Counted from the first letter of the stretch, positions 1 through 7,262 are shown. The stretch: DNA of 39,891 bases from Pseudomonadota bacterium (GCA_026388245.1 JAPLKD010000063.1:1-39891); one strand, 5' to 3'. The notes: a model not told the origin generated them from the letters alone. Made by a program: numbers and translations.

Positions 1-55
1 TTTTGTCTGTATCTTTAACTCAAAACTAAGAACTCAAAACTTAAAACTTCTTTAT

Positions 56-196
56 ATGATGGGCGCCACAAAATACACGAAGCCCGACCTTGTGACGCTT
101 CTTGATGAGCTGCATGTTTTCTGTGCTTTAGTGGAACTGCGTATACAGATTGCCCCGGAACCTGCTCCGGAGAAGAAAAAGCCCCCACAGGTATGA
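56..196 (+). CDS. Possible 46-aa protein or gene remnant
   Basis: This frame starts with tandem ATG codons and ends in TGA. The product has a protein-like amphipathic middle (PDLVTLLDELHVFCALVEL) and a Pro/Lys-rich tail (PEPAPEKKKPPQV). There is no clear Shine-Dalgarno; the upstream DNA is the CTCAAAA repeat. I recognise no family. It may be a real microprotein or the leftover 3' part of a gene whose 5' part was replaced by repeat DNA. Confidence 0.25.
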   Translation: MMGATKYTKPDLVTLLDELHVFCALVELRIQIAPEPAPEKKKPPQV

Positions 197-373
197 GGAA
201 ACCCGTGAAGCGTTATCCGTGAAGCGCCTGCCAAGCGAGGACAGGCGTGAAGCGTGGAAATACGAGATACAGATTTTAAAATATGGAAAGAGTCCTGTCC
301 CCGAACGGGGGAATGACAGCGAGCTTGATAAAATGTCTTTAACTGTTCACTATTCACGAAGCCACGCAGGATG

Positions 374-392
374 CCCCGCCTTGTAGGCGGGG
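374..392. repeat. REP-like hairpin, copy 1
   Basis: CCCCGCC-TTGTA-GGCGGGG, a 7-bp perfect stem with a 5-nt loop. The same 19 nt occur again at 566-584, both preceded by GATG. Confidence 0.8.
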
Positions 393-464
393 AGGAATGC
401 GAAGGGGGTGGCAAGGAGGGGGTGAAACCCCATCCTAAAGAACTATCCTTTTGGTTCATGAACA

Positions 465-551
465 GTGGGTGATAGAGTAACAGCAGATGAGATCAAAAGA
501 TATATACAACGCCATAAAGATATCAAAGGTGCACAAATGGAGCTTTTTTAG
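465..551 (+). pseudogene. 28-codon C-terminal remnant, possibly of a transposase
   Basis: The frame encodes VGDRVTADEIKRYIQRHKD followed by IKGAQMELF and a TAG stop. It is closed just upstream by TGA at 459-461. A basic helix ending in a short hydrophobic -ELF tail resembles C-termini of small IS200/IS605-type transposases, but that is inference from composition. The rest of the gene is missing. Confidence 0.3.
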
Positions 552-565
552 AAGTTAGCAAGATG

Positions 566-584
566 CCCCGCCTTGTAGGCGGGG
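566..584. repeat. REP-like hairpin, copy 2
   Basis: Identical in the 19-nt core to the hairpin at 374-392. Confidence 0.8.
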
Positions 585-613
585 AGCTTCACTAACGACT
601 ATTCACTGCAGTA

Positions 614-634
614 TTCCGAAATCCGAAATCCGCA
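614..634. repeat. ATCCGAA heptad array
   Basis: Three in-register 7-nt units: TTCCGAA, ATCCGAA, ATCCGCA. The same array occurs at 4477-4497. Confidence 0.8.
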
Positions 635-806
635 ATCGATATATTCCGTACGGTTTAATCCTGCCGAAGGCGGGACAATGGGATGGTGGAAGGTGACATC
701 CGCAACCGCTCGCTTCCAGAAATGGTTGGAGACGTATTTGCAATCTTGTGCTAAAATTGCATGAAAAGTGTTTTTGACTACGAGGTCTGATGTGGAAGAA
801 AAGAAG

Positions 807-1481
807 ATGGCAACATGGATAGATTTTTCAATCTCGTCTGCCTATGAAGTTAAGTACCCAGGTGTGGCGTTTGGGTTGACGCTCATTTCAGACTGCCAGC
901 CCTTAAGCGACAGCACAGGATTTGATCAATACAAGCGAAATCTCCTGCGAAGAATGAGAAAGCGGGAAACACTTGCTGGTATCTCTCAGCGTATCGATAT
1001 CTACGATCGGTTTTTTCAGAGCTTCGGATTCGAATGTCCCTTGCCCCAGCATCTTAAGAGAACAATCCAGAGCGGGTTTCCGAGGTACAACCTCATGGTC
1101 GATGCTCACTTTATGGCCGAGATGTGTGCCGGTATCCTCGTGGCAGTCACTGATTTTGATCGGATCGAAGGCAGGTTCATGCTCGATGTAGCCCAGGGAG
1201 GGGAGACGAGTGTTGGAATGGGAGGTCGCCAATTCATAATGACAGAAGGAGAGATCGTGCTCCGGGACGAAAAGGACATCATCTGCGTACTTTGCCAGGG
1301 GGCAGATGAAAAAACAAAAGTGAGGGATGATACGCGCAATGTTCTTTTCTATTCCTACGCTGTTCCGGGTATTGACGGGATCTATCTCAAAGAAGGATTG
1401 ACCGTTGCCGCACAAACCATGGCCCAGTTGGGCGGGGGAAACATCAAGGGTTTAGACATATTCGTCACAGGAAGTATATGA
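807..1481 (+). CDS. B3/4 domain protein (PheRS beta-like editing fold)
   Basis: The 224-aa product (MATWIDFSISSAYEV...) resembles the free-standing B3/4-domain family (COG3382), related to the tRNA-binding/editing module of phenylalanyl-tRNA synthetase beta. Family-like features are a central DAHFMAEM segment, a G-rich GGETSVGMGG stretch and a conserved RDDTRNVLFYSYAVPGID region near the C-terminus. Such proteins are thought to bind or edit misacylated tRNA or amino acids, but the substrate here is unknown. An upstream in-frame GTG at 768 would add 13 residues. I prefer ATG 807 because GGAAG lies about 8 nt upstream and the family normally begins near the FSIS segment. It stands alone between repeat-rich spacers. 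Confidence 0.75.
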   Translation: MATWIDFSISSAYEVKYPGVAFGLTLISDCQPLSDSTGFDQYKRNLLRRMRKRETLAGISQRIDIYDRFFQSFGFECPLPQHLKRTIQSGFPRYNLMVDAHFMAEMCAGILVAVTDFDRIEGRFMLDVAQGGETSVGMGGRQFIMTEGEIVLRDEKDIICVLCQGADEKTKVRDDTRNVLFYSYAVPGIDGIYLKEGLTVAAQTMAQLGGGNIKGLDIFVTGSI

Positions 1482-1746
1482 GTACCTCTCGATTGCTTGG
1501 CCCTCATGTCTTCCTGCTATACGTATAGCTTCCTGCAGTCCACACAAACAACCTTTTAAATTTCGTAGCAGCTTTCAAACGGTAATGGTTAAAACCACAT
1601 TAATCTTATTGACATTTATTGAATACAATAGCAGAATTGAATAAGAGAGTTCCATAAGAGGAGAAAAGAGGGAGACAGCAGAGGATTTATTGAATAACTG
1701 AAGGATGTCCGTCTCCCTCGATATAAAAGCGAAGGAAAAATAATTT
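1482..1746. repeat. Intergenic spacer with repeats
   Basis: Contains CTTCCTGCTATACGTA (1510-1525), repeated at 39752-39767. It also has an inverted repeat GAGGGAGAC/GTCTCCCTC (1668-1676, 1711-1719) enclosing ATTGAATAACTGAAGGATGT, which recurs near 30896. These are probably dispersed REP-type or IS-derived elements. Confidence 0.55.
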
Positions 1747-2583
1747 ATGCAAAATTTGGATTCATATTATGATTTTTTAAAGGGTTTTGCCTGGCCTGTT
1801 CCGTCTGCCTTTTTAACAGCTCTAAAAAATTGTAACTTTGAGCTTGGTGATACTTTTTATGATTCCAAAAAAGCATATGCAGGATATGCCTGGGAAAAGC
1901 TCCATACACTCGCATCTTATACGATAACAGTAATTTTACCTAAGCATTCTGCTATGAAAACATCTTATGGAAATGAAAATGATAATATTGAAAAAGGCAC
2001 GTTTAATCAAAACTGGTTTAGTAGTATTAAGCTTGAAATATACCATTTAAAAGATAATTATCGAAAAGAATATATAGATACCACACAAGGGCGCCTTTTT
2101 ACATTATTATGGAAAGGTGATATTTCAATATTATATCCATCAATTAACCATCCATTCCCACCAATTAGCATGAAGGAATTTACAAAATCATTAAAACATA
2201 TAAAATCAACTCTTATGAATTTTGTATCTACTGAAAATAAAGAAGGTATTATTTTTGTTTTCCCTTATGATCCTCTCAATGAAATATCAGAATATAAGCT
2301 CCCATATTTAAAGAAAATTCTTATTGAAAGATTAAATGGGAAACTTTTTGAAATAATACCTCAAGATAAATGCCCCTTATTAAATAAAACCATTTCACCA
2401 GCATTTATACTCTTTTTCTTTTGTTTACCGGCTCATAAAGAAGAGGATATTAGATCTGCTTTAAAACCTATTCTTTATAAACCATTAAAAAAAGATGGGA
2501 AAGATAATTTTAAACTTGCCCGTCATGGTCTTGTGTTCGATTTTAACCCCACAAATCCAAATATAGAAATGAAGGAAGGGTAA
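1747..2583 (+). CDS. Hypothetical protein, 278 aa, AT-rich
   Basis: I do not recognise the family. The product has no signal peptide or obvious membrane segment and looks soluble alpha/beta: an aromatic-rich N-terminus (YYDFLKGFAWPVP), a beta-like middle (RLFTLLWKGDISILYPSINH) and a C-terminal half with IIFVFPYDPLNE and AFILFFFCLPAH. Base composition is clearly more AT-rich than the flanking genes. It lies 30 bp upstream of the SWIM-domain gene on the same strand with similar composition, so the two probably form a co-transferred pair. Shine-Dalgarno: GAAGGAAAA about 8 nt before ATG. Confidence 0.7.
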   Translation: MQNLDSYYDFLKGFAWPVPSAFLTALKNCNFELGDTFYDSKKAYAGYAWEKLHTLASYTITVILPKHSAMKTSYGNENDNIEKGTFNQNWFSSIKLEIYHLKDNYRKEYIDTTQGRLFTLLWKGDISILYPSINHPFPPISMKEFTKSLKHIKSTLMNFVSTENKEGIIFVFPYDPLNEISEYKLPYLKKILIERLNGKLFEIIPQDKCPLLNKTISPAFILFFFCLPAHKEEDIRSALKPILYKPLKKDGKDNFKLARHGLVFDFNPTNPNIEMKEG

Positions 2584-2613
2584 TCTAAACAAAATTCGGG
2601 ACCTGAAAAATAA

Positions 2614-3159
2614 ATGGCGATAATAATCTTTAAAAGCTTAAGCGCTCCGTCAATTGAATATGAGGTTGATACCGAGAACATTACCTGTACATGTGGTTAT
2701 TTTCAGGAGAAATCATACAAATTCTCTAAAGACGATCCTGAAAGATTATGCAAACATTTAGTGCGTGTGTTGGTAGCAAAAGGCATACCCGCTCAATTAA
2801 AATCCAATGAGGAACAAATTAAGTGGTGTGCAGCCAGGAGCACCAGGTATATGACTAAAACTGTGGCGGCAACAAAGATAAAAGAGCCGGTACCCTTGGG
2901 AAGCGTAGAAACGTTATCATCTAAGAAAAAAATTAAATATCTATATTTAGTTGGTAAATGTGAAGATCATCTTCTGCATATATCTGTTTCGTTAGAAGAT
3001 GGGACGGCTTCATTTCAGATTAACGATAAATGGTGTTTTTGCGATGCAAAAAAGCATAGGGGCGAATTTCACAAATCTTTTCAATATATGCAAGATGCAA
3101 TAATGCTATGGATTGATAATGAATACCAGACATCTATGCTGAATGAGGATCATAAATAA
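2614..3159 (+). CDS. SWIM zinc-finger protein, 181 aa
   Basis: Residues 25-48 match the SWIM zinc-finger pattern CxC-x(n)-CxH: C25, C27, C46 and H48 (CTCGYF...LCKHLV). SWIM domains mediate DNA or protein binding and often occur in SNF2 helicase, transposase and regulatory proteins. Here it is alone at the N-terminus, followed by a Lys-rich linker (about 85-110) and a C-terminal beta-rich part with a second Cys cluster (KWCFCDAKKH, about 144-153). It is AT-rich and paired with the upstream unknown gene. Start ATG 2614 has only a weak upstream GGGACC. Specific role unknown. Confidence 0.7.
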   Translation: MAIIIFKSLSAPSIEYEVDTENITCTCGYFQEKSYKFSKDDPERLCKHLVRVLVAKGIPAQLKSNEEQIKWCAARSTRYMTKTVAATKIKEPVPLGSVETLSSKKKIKYLYLVGKCEDHLLHISVSLEDGTASFQINDKWCFCDAKKHRGEFHKSFQYMQDAIMLWIDNEYQTSMLNEDHK

Positions 3160-3249
3160 AGTAATAGGGAGATGAAGCATAAATTTCAAAATCATTTATT
3201 TCAGCATTCTTTGATTTATCAAGTCTGTAATATGAAAACAATATCGTTG

Positions 3250-3279
3250 TTGACAAACTATACGGTATATACTGATATT
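3250..3279 (+). promoter_or_regulatory. Candidate promoter upstream of the cassette
   Basis: A perfect TTGACA at 3250-3255 is followed after 18 nt by GATATT (3274-3279). It would start transcription about 25 nt before the inserted cassette and could drive the BRCT gene. The -10 is weak, so this is tentative. Confidence 0.35.
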
Positions 3280-3332
3280 TTATAAATTATAGCTTGCAGT
3301 AGATTAATTGTTAGGCGTATTCCTCGCATACC

Positions 3333-4007
3333 ATGAGAATATACAAACTAAAATCAGTCCACCCAGATTGGCACTTCGACCCTGCCACATTCGGCCAACT
3401 CAAGGTGTTACGTTTTTTCGACATCGACATCAGCCGCCCGCTCACCAAGGGCGTTTGTTCCGGCATCATCTGCCGACTTTTTTCCGACACCGCCAACAAG
3501 CATCTCTGGACGGCATACGTTTATACGACTGGCGACGAGGGGGACGTTTCCATAGACCCCCGCCCCCATGATAAAGCCGTTCTTGCTCGCACGGAGATTC
3601 CCGACGACTGGTACCCCAAGCGAGGCCCAACCACCCCGTCCAAGACTCGGAAGGCGCTTGAGCAGATAATTGAGGATGTTCTCAAGGATGGTTCGCCATT
3701 CGACGATCCTTTGCCGGAAGTCACCATTACAGGCACCACGTTTTGCTTCACTGGCCAGTTCGAGTTCGGCACTCGCAAGGAATGTCAGGCGGCTGTCACC
3801 TCGCGGGGAGGTACCACAACTGACCACATCACCAACAAGACCGATGTCCTTGTTATTGGCAACGACCAAAACCCGAATTGGGCGCATGGTAGCTACGGCA
3901 ACAAGATTTCCGACGCGATGGTTCTCAAACTTCAGCGTCGCAAGCCTATCATCATTTCAGAACTTTACTGGAAGGCAGTTCTCGATGAATCGACCGAAAA
4001 CGCCTGA
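3333..4007 (+). CDS. BRCT-domain protein encoded by the cassette
   Basis: The 224-aa product has a C-terminal BRCT domain (about 128-215): VTITGTTFCFTGQFEFGTR with the characteristic glycine and aromatic residues, then RGGTTTDHITNKTDVLVIG, and a late Trp in the last helix (ELYWKAV). It is most like BRCT domains of NAD-dependent DNA ligase and of stand-alone exonuclease-associated proteins. The N-terminal half (DWHFDPATFGQLKVLRFF) is unrecognised. GC content and third-position C use are higher than in neighbours, consistent with transfer. ATG 3333 lies just inside the cassette edge and the stop TGA is within the attC core. BRCT domains bind phosphopeptides or DNA ends; the role here is unknown. 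Confidence 0.75.
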   Translation: MRIYKLKSVHPDWHFDPATFGQLKVLRFFDIDISRPLTKGVCSGIICRLFSDTANKHLWTAYVYTTGDEGDVSIDPRPHDKAVLARTEIPDDWYPKRGPTTPSKTRKALEQIIEDVLKDGSPFDDPLPEVTITGTTFCFTGQFEFGTRKECQAAVTSRGGTTTDHITNKTDVLVIGNDQNPNWAHGSYGNKISDAMVLKLQRRKPIIISELYWKAVLDESTENA

Positions 4008-4049
4008 CAATGCGATGCATCTAACAGGCTCCGCCTGTAGCTGATCTTG
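4002..4049 (+). other. attC-like recombination site
   Basis: GCCTGAC (4002-4008) followed by ACAATGCGATGC, an internal hairpin ACAGGC-TCC-GCCTGT (4024-4038) and AGCTGATCTTG. The right core is completed by TTAGGC only in the circular cassette; in place it reads GTTATCG. Confidence 0.65.
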
Positions 4050-4055
4050 TTATCG

Positions 4056-4124
4056 TTATTCTCTTTCATGTGGTAATCGGTGTTCTGCAGCGTCGATAAT
4101 GTTGTTTGTTTGAGATGTTGTCAA
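4056..4124 (-). CDS. Possible 22-aa leader or gene remnant beside the cassette
   Basis: A strong GAGGAGGT lies 6 nt before a TTG codon (4122-4124) that opens a frame encoding MTTSQTNNIIDAAEHRLPHE then RE and TAA. The stop is only 6 nt from the cassette's right boundary. It may be the 5' remnant of a gene disrupted by cassette insertion, or chance. No homology is recognised. Confidence 0.2.
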   Translation of the reverse strand: MTTSQTNNIIDAAEHRLPHERE

Positions 4125-4222
4125 TAACTCACCTCCTCAATTCTTGTAGTTTTTTCTGTCATCACGGTAAAAACTCCCACCATTCCCTATCACTGGAAGC
4201 GGGGGTTCTATGCTGTGACGTT

Positions 4223-4283
4223 TGGGGTCGGACCAAGCCCTTTAAAAGCAGTGTTGAGTTTTGAGTTTTGAGTTGAAAAAACC
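4223..4283 (+). repeat. Dispersed element, short copy (3 heptads)
   Basis: A unique head (GGGGTCGGACCAAGCCC then TTTAAAAGCAG), three TTGAGTT heptads (4254-4274) and a tail TGAAAAAACC. The inverted counterpart at 30807-30881 has the same head and tail with five heptads. Confidence 0.75.
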
Positions 4284-4317
4284 AGATAATATTAGCTTCA
4301 AGCGCTGTGTTACTTCA

Positions 4318-4368
4318 GTGAATAGTCGTTAGTGAATAGTGAATAGTTAAAGACATTTTATCAAGCTC
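4318..4368 (+). repeat. GTGAATA heptad array with unique tail
   Basis: In-register units GTGAATA, GTCGTTA, GTGAATA, GTGAATA (4318-4345) lead into a tail ending AAGCTC. Positions 4332-4368 match the reverse complement of 321-357 with one mismatch. Confidence 0.75.
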
Positions 4369-4476
4369 ATCGTCCATTGCGTTTTCATAACCTTGGACCT
4401 TGAACAGTCTTTATCGCCATCAGCCTGCCTCTTTTCCTTCCCCCTTTTCCTTTCGCAGTTTCTCTTAATGTCTCTA

Positions 4477-4497
4477 TTCCGAAATCCGAAATCCGAA
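4477..4497. repeat. ATCCGAA heptad array
   Basis: TTCCGAA, ATCCGAA, ATCCGAA in register; the second occurrence of the array at 614-634. Confidence 0.8.
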
Positions 4498-4782
4498 ATT
4501 GAATAGCTCTCCGCTCCTTTCCCCTCCAGCCTTCAGCCTACCTCTTTTCCTGAAAAGGGGTATGATGTGGATGGGGTGATGAATAAACTGGTGAACTACG
4601 ATCGGTCTCCCGATTATGTATCAGAAGGTTTTTCCGACACTGTGTCGGAAACTTCTTAAATCTCATGAAAGTCAATAATTACGCTCTATCACACGTTATT
4701 GCTTTTAAAAAATCCTCCTGAGATTCAAACAGTGGAGAATAGAGAAAAGGTAACAGTGGGTGTGGATGGCGTATTAAGGATT

Positions 4783-5427
4783 TTATCCTATTGCTGCTTT
4801 GACCTGAGCAACAATTTCTTCGCTGCTTAATGAGCTGATAGATTTGAGAAGTCCCTCTTTCTCATAGAAATTGATGAGAGGGGATGTCTTTTCATTGTAG
4901 GTTTCGAGCCTTTTTGTAATGGCCTCTTCCGTTTCATCTGCACGCTGTACTGCCGGTGAGCCGCATTTTATGCACTTTCCATCGGGTGTCGGCGGTTTGC
5001 TTTTGATATTATATATCTCCTGGCAATCAACATTCGAACAGGTTCTTCTTGTGGTAAGCCTGTCGAGAATGACATCTTTCGGAACATCGAGGTTAATGAC
5101 CCGGTCCAGCTTTATGTTCAGTTTGGCAAGCAATTTTTTCAAAGCCTCTGCCTGCGGAATGGTTCTCGGAAAACCATCGAGCAGGAATCCCTTCTGACAA
5201 TCAGGGTCTTTCAGTCTTGCCTCCATAATATCCATGATAAGTTGATCAGGAACAAGTTCGCCGCGTTCCATAAAACCCTTTGCTGTTTTGCCGAGTTCTG
5301 TCCCGGCCTTTACAGCATTTCGTAAAATGTCACCCGTTGATATCTGTACCGAGCCATCATAACCCGTCAGTTGTTTGGCCACTGTACCTTTTCCGGCACC
5401 AGGGGCGCCCAATAAAACAATTCTCAT
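4783..5427 (-). CDS. adk: Adenylate kinase
   Basis: The 214-aa product is a full-length long-form adenylate kinase (ATP + AMP to 2 ADP), a cytosolic nucleotide-balance enzyme. The P-loop GAPGAGKGT is at 7-15, the AMP-binding segment STGDILR at 30-36, the DGFPRT motif at 84-89, and the LID carries a zinc site C130, C135, C152, C155 (first pair CxxxxC rather than the usual CxxC). QRADE (161-165) follows the LID as in the family. ATG 5427 is preceded by AGGAGG. The usual secY neighbour is absent, so adk sits outside the ribosomal protein cluster here. Repeat-rich DNA lies downstream. Confidence 0.97.
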   Translation of the reverse strand: MRIVLLGAPGAGKGTVAKQLTGYDGSVQISTGDILRNAVKAGTELGKTAKGFMERGELVPDQLIMDIMEARLKDPDCQKGFLLDGFPRTIPQAEALKKLLAKLNIKLDRVINLDVPKDVILDRLTTRRTCSNVDCQEIYNIKSKPPTPDGKCIKCGSPAVQRADETEEAITKRLETYNEKTSPLINFYEKEGLLKSISSLSSEEIVAQVKAAIG

Positions 5428-5502
5428 CGCATATCCTCCTTTTGAGAAATTCTTTTTGAATGGTGCTGCACTAAAAAGTTTTCAGGCTTATCTGTGAATT
5501 AC

Positions 5503-5604
5503 TTATTTGTTTTTTTCCTTTTCCTTTTTCTCTTTCCTCTTTTCCTTCAGTGATTTTTGAGCAGCCTTTTTGACTTCGCCTTTTGGTTTTTCCTTCCCTG
5601 CCAT
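5503..5604 (-). CDS. Lysine-rich 33-aa small protein
   Basis: A short frame with a strong Shine-Dalgarno (GGGGAGG, 5 nt before ATG) encodes MAGKEKPKGEVKKAAQKSLK followed by EKRKEKKEKEKNK. More than a third of the residues are Lys and the chain should be a charged helix. It could bind nucleic acid or ribosomes, but that is inference from charge. It lies upstream of adk on the same strand, 75 bp from adk's start, in an otherwise gene-free gap. Confidence 0.55.
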   Translation of the reverse strand: MAGKEKPKGEVKKAAQKSLKEKRKEKKEKEKNK

Positions 5605-5707
5605 ACATACCTCCCCTTAGAGTATTTATTCTACGTCAGTACTTATTTGATTTTAGCAGATTAAGTTAAAAAAATCATCGATAAAAAGCAAAGAACCCCT
5701 CGACCCC

Positions 5708-6895
5708 TTACCTCGGCAGTGTGAAATAAAAGGTTGCCCCTTCGTCCACCTTTCCTTCAGCCCACACCCTTCCACCATGGCGGGTAATTATCCGCTGAAC
5801 AATGGCAAGGCCGATACCTGTCCCCTCGTATTCATCGGCACTGTGAAACCTCTGAAAGACACCGAAAAGTTTGTCGGCATCCTGCATGTCAAATCCAACA
5901 CCATTGTCTTTGACATAGTATGTGTTTTCGTCTTTTCCCTCGAATCCACCGGTCTCTATGATGGCAACGTCACGTTTCCGGCTGAATTTAATAGCATTGG
6001 AGAAAAGATTCATAAATACCTGATGCATGAGCGAGGCATCTCCATGAGTACGTGGGAGCTCTTCAGCGATAAATTTGAATTTCCTTCCCGGATTAATCAT
6101 TTTGAGCTCTGAGAATACTGTCTTAGAGAGTTCTCCCATATCTATCGGCGCCACGTTGTATTCCTGACGCTTGAGGCGTGACAGGGCAAGGAGATCATTA
6201 ATGAGTTGCCCCATCTGCTTCGTGCTTTTTTGAATAGCATTGAGAAACTGTTGTCCCTTCTCATCAAGCTGCGGTGAATATCTTTTAAGGAGCAGGCGGA
6301 TAAAGCCTTCAATGGTGATGAGCGGCGTCCTCAAGTCGTGGGACACAGAATAGGAAAAGGCTTCAAGCTCTCTGTTTGCAGCTTCAAGCTGGGCAGTTCT
6401 TTCCAGCACCCGTTTTTCGAGTCCTTCGTTGAGTTTACGGACCTCCCTCCCGGCATTTTTAAGGTCTGTTATGTCCATAAAGGACAGAACGCTTTTGTAT
6501 GTTCCCGGAATAATGTCTACCGTTATGTAAATGTCATGTATCTCCCCTCTCCTGTTTATAAACTTCAGCTCATAGTTCTTTGGTACAGCATCGGGTTTGA
6601 TCCTCCGGAGATGATGATAGTTGAGCATTTTTTCAAGGTCATGTTTCTCTATGAATTCTGTCCAGCTTTTTTTACCTTCCAGTTCTTGCTTCGAGTATCC
6701 GGAAAGCCTCTCAAAGGTGGTATTTGCCAGAGAAATAGTGGTATCGTCTTCACCGATAATAGTGGCCGTACCGGTATTTTCAAAAATGGTCTGGTACAAC
6801 GTTTCCGATGATTTTAACGCATCTTCCACCAGTGCACATACAACAGAGACATCACATGTTGAATTCAATTCGCTCTTTATCTTTTCTTCTTCCAA
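5708..6895 (-). CDS. PAS-domain sensor histidine kinase
   Basis: The 395-aa product has an N-terminal PAS domain (about 32-145, ETLYQTIFENTGTATIIGED...), a coiled linker, a HisKA domain with phosphoacceptor H186 (SVSHDLRTPL), and an HATPase_c domain with N box N300 (MNLFSNAIKF), G1 DNGVGF (330-335) and G2 GTGIGL (358-363). No transmembrane segment is present, so it senses in the cytoplasm. The HisKA/ATPase region resembles phytochrome-like kinases. No response regulator is adjacent, so it is an orphan kinase. The start is TTG 6895, with GAGAGG/AAAGGA just upstream and no better in-frame ATG. Confidence 0.93.
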   Translation of the reverse strand: MEEEKIKSELNSTCDVSVVCALVEDALKSSETLYQTIFENTGTATIIGEDDTTISLANTTFERLSGYSKQELEGKKSWTEFIEKHDLEKMLNYHHLRRIKPDAVPKNYELKFINRRGEIHDIYITVDIIPGTYKSVLSFMDITDLKNAGREVRKLNEGLEKRVLERTAQLEAANRELEAFSYSVSHDLRTPLITIEGFIRLLLKRYSPQLDEKGQQFLNAIQKSTKQMGQLINDLLALSRLKRQEYNVAPIDMGELSKTVFSELKMINPGRKFKFIAEELPRTHGDASLMHQVFMNLFSNAIKFSRKRDVAIIETGGFEGKDENTYYVKDNGVGFDMQDADKLFGVFQRFHSADEYEGTGIGLAIVQRIITRHGGRVWAEGKVDEGATFYFTLPR

Positions 6896-6907
6896 TCCTT
6901 TAACCTC

Positions 6908-6939
6908 TCAATCATTCTTATGCTCTCAATCATTCTTAT
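6908..6939. repeat. Short tandem duplication in the kinase leader
   Basis: TCAATCATTCTTAT occurs at 6908-6921 and 6926-6939 (18-nt unit), between the probable promoter and the kinase start. Confidence 0.7.
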
Positions 6940-6954
6940 ACATTAACGCAAAGG

Positions 6955-6983
6955 ATTATAAATCGCAAATTGAAAATTGGGAA
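6955..6983 (-). promoter_or_regulatory. Candidate promoter of the histidine kinase
   Basis: On the minus strand TTCCCA (6983-6978), 17 nt, then a perfect TATAAT (6960-6955). The start would lie about 50 nt upstream of the TTG codon. Confidence 0.4.
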
Positions 6984-7003
6984 TCGAAAATTAGTTAAAA
7001 AAG

Positions 7004-7012
7004 TGCTATAAT
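7004..7012 (+). promoter_or_regulatory. Candidate extended -10 promoter
   Basis: TGCTATAAT at 7004-7012, an extended -10, with TCGAAA 17 nt upstream (6984-6989). It would give the HAD hydrolase mRNA a leader of about 240 nt. Confidence 0.4.
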
Positions 7013-7262
7013 TAACATTCACTCCCGGCCTTACGCCCGGGACCCTCTTGTTGCCTTGCGTCGCTTCGGGGAAAGATTCACCGCAAAAGCATTGAGCGGC
7101 ATCTATATAGCGAGCACGGTGAGCGAGAGGGGGAGGCTCCTCGTGAACCGTTCAAGCAGTTTGTGCTGTTTGAACCATTTAAGCGGTTTAAGCTGTTTGA
7201 ACATTTAAGAAAGGAGGGGTGACCCCTTACGGGGACAGGCGTGAGCCCATTTGATAGTCGCC
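7013..7262. repeat. Long leader with imperfect repeats
   Basis: No gene seen. It contains a CCCGG..CCGGG hairpin near 7025-7042, a run of imperfect (G)GTTTRAAC/AAGCNGTTT repeats at about 7143-7202, and CCCC-TTA-CGGGG near 7222-7233. Confidence 0.45.

Larger units (their letters stand above)
1..760. repeat. Repeat-rich intergenic region
   Basis: No confident intact gene. It starts with 7-nt CTCAAAA-type repeats and carries two identical hairpins (374-392 and 566-584), an ATCCGAA heptad array (614-634), a TCCTGCC..GGCGGGA hairpin near 660-676, and a block at 321-357 that recurs inverted at 4332-4368. Two short reading frames (56-196, 465-551) are listed separately. Longer open frames here run through the repeats and have low-complexity products, so I do not call them genes. 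Confidence 0.7.
3311..4049 (+). mobile_element. Solitary integron gene cassette (739 bp)
   Basis: The left edge is G|TTAGGC (GTTAGGC, 3310-3316), matching the core GTTRRRY. The gene starts 22 nt inside. At the right end GCCTGAC (4002-4008) overlaps the stop codon, as in many cassettes, and begins an attC-like imperfect palindrome ending in ..CTTG at 4049. Joining the last G to the first TTAGGC restores an R' site that pairs with GCCTGAC (one mismatch). The adjoining ACAA/TTGT arms pair, and ACAGGC-TCC-GCCTGT (4024-4038) forms the tip. No second attC, attI or integrase is visible, so this looks like one cassette inserted at a secondary G|TT site. Confidence 0.7.
4050..4782. repeat. Repeat-rich intergenic region
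   Basis: No intact gene seen. It holds an element at 4223-4283 that recurs inverted at 30807-30881, a GTGAATA-type heptad series (4318-4345), a block at 4332-4368 repeated inverted at 321-357, and an ATCCGAA array (4477-4497). A tiny minus-strand frame at 4056-4124 is listed separately. Confidence 0.7.

Noticed and set aside
3408-3887. Minus-strand open frame inside the cassette
   Set aside because: Shadow of the BRCT gene; no ribosome site or family features, while the plus-strand frame has a BRCT domain and cassette-type boundaries.
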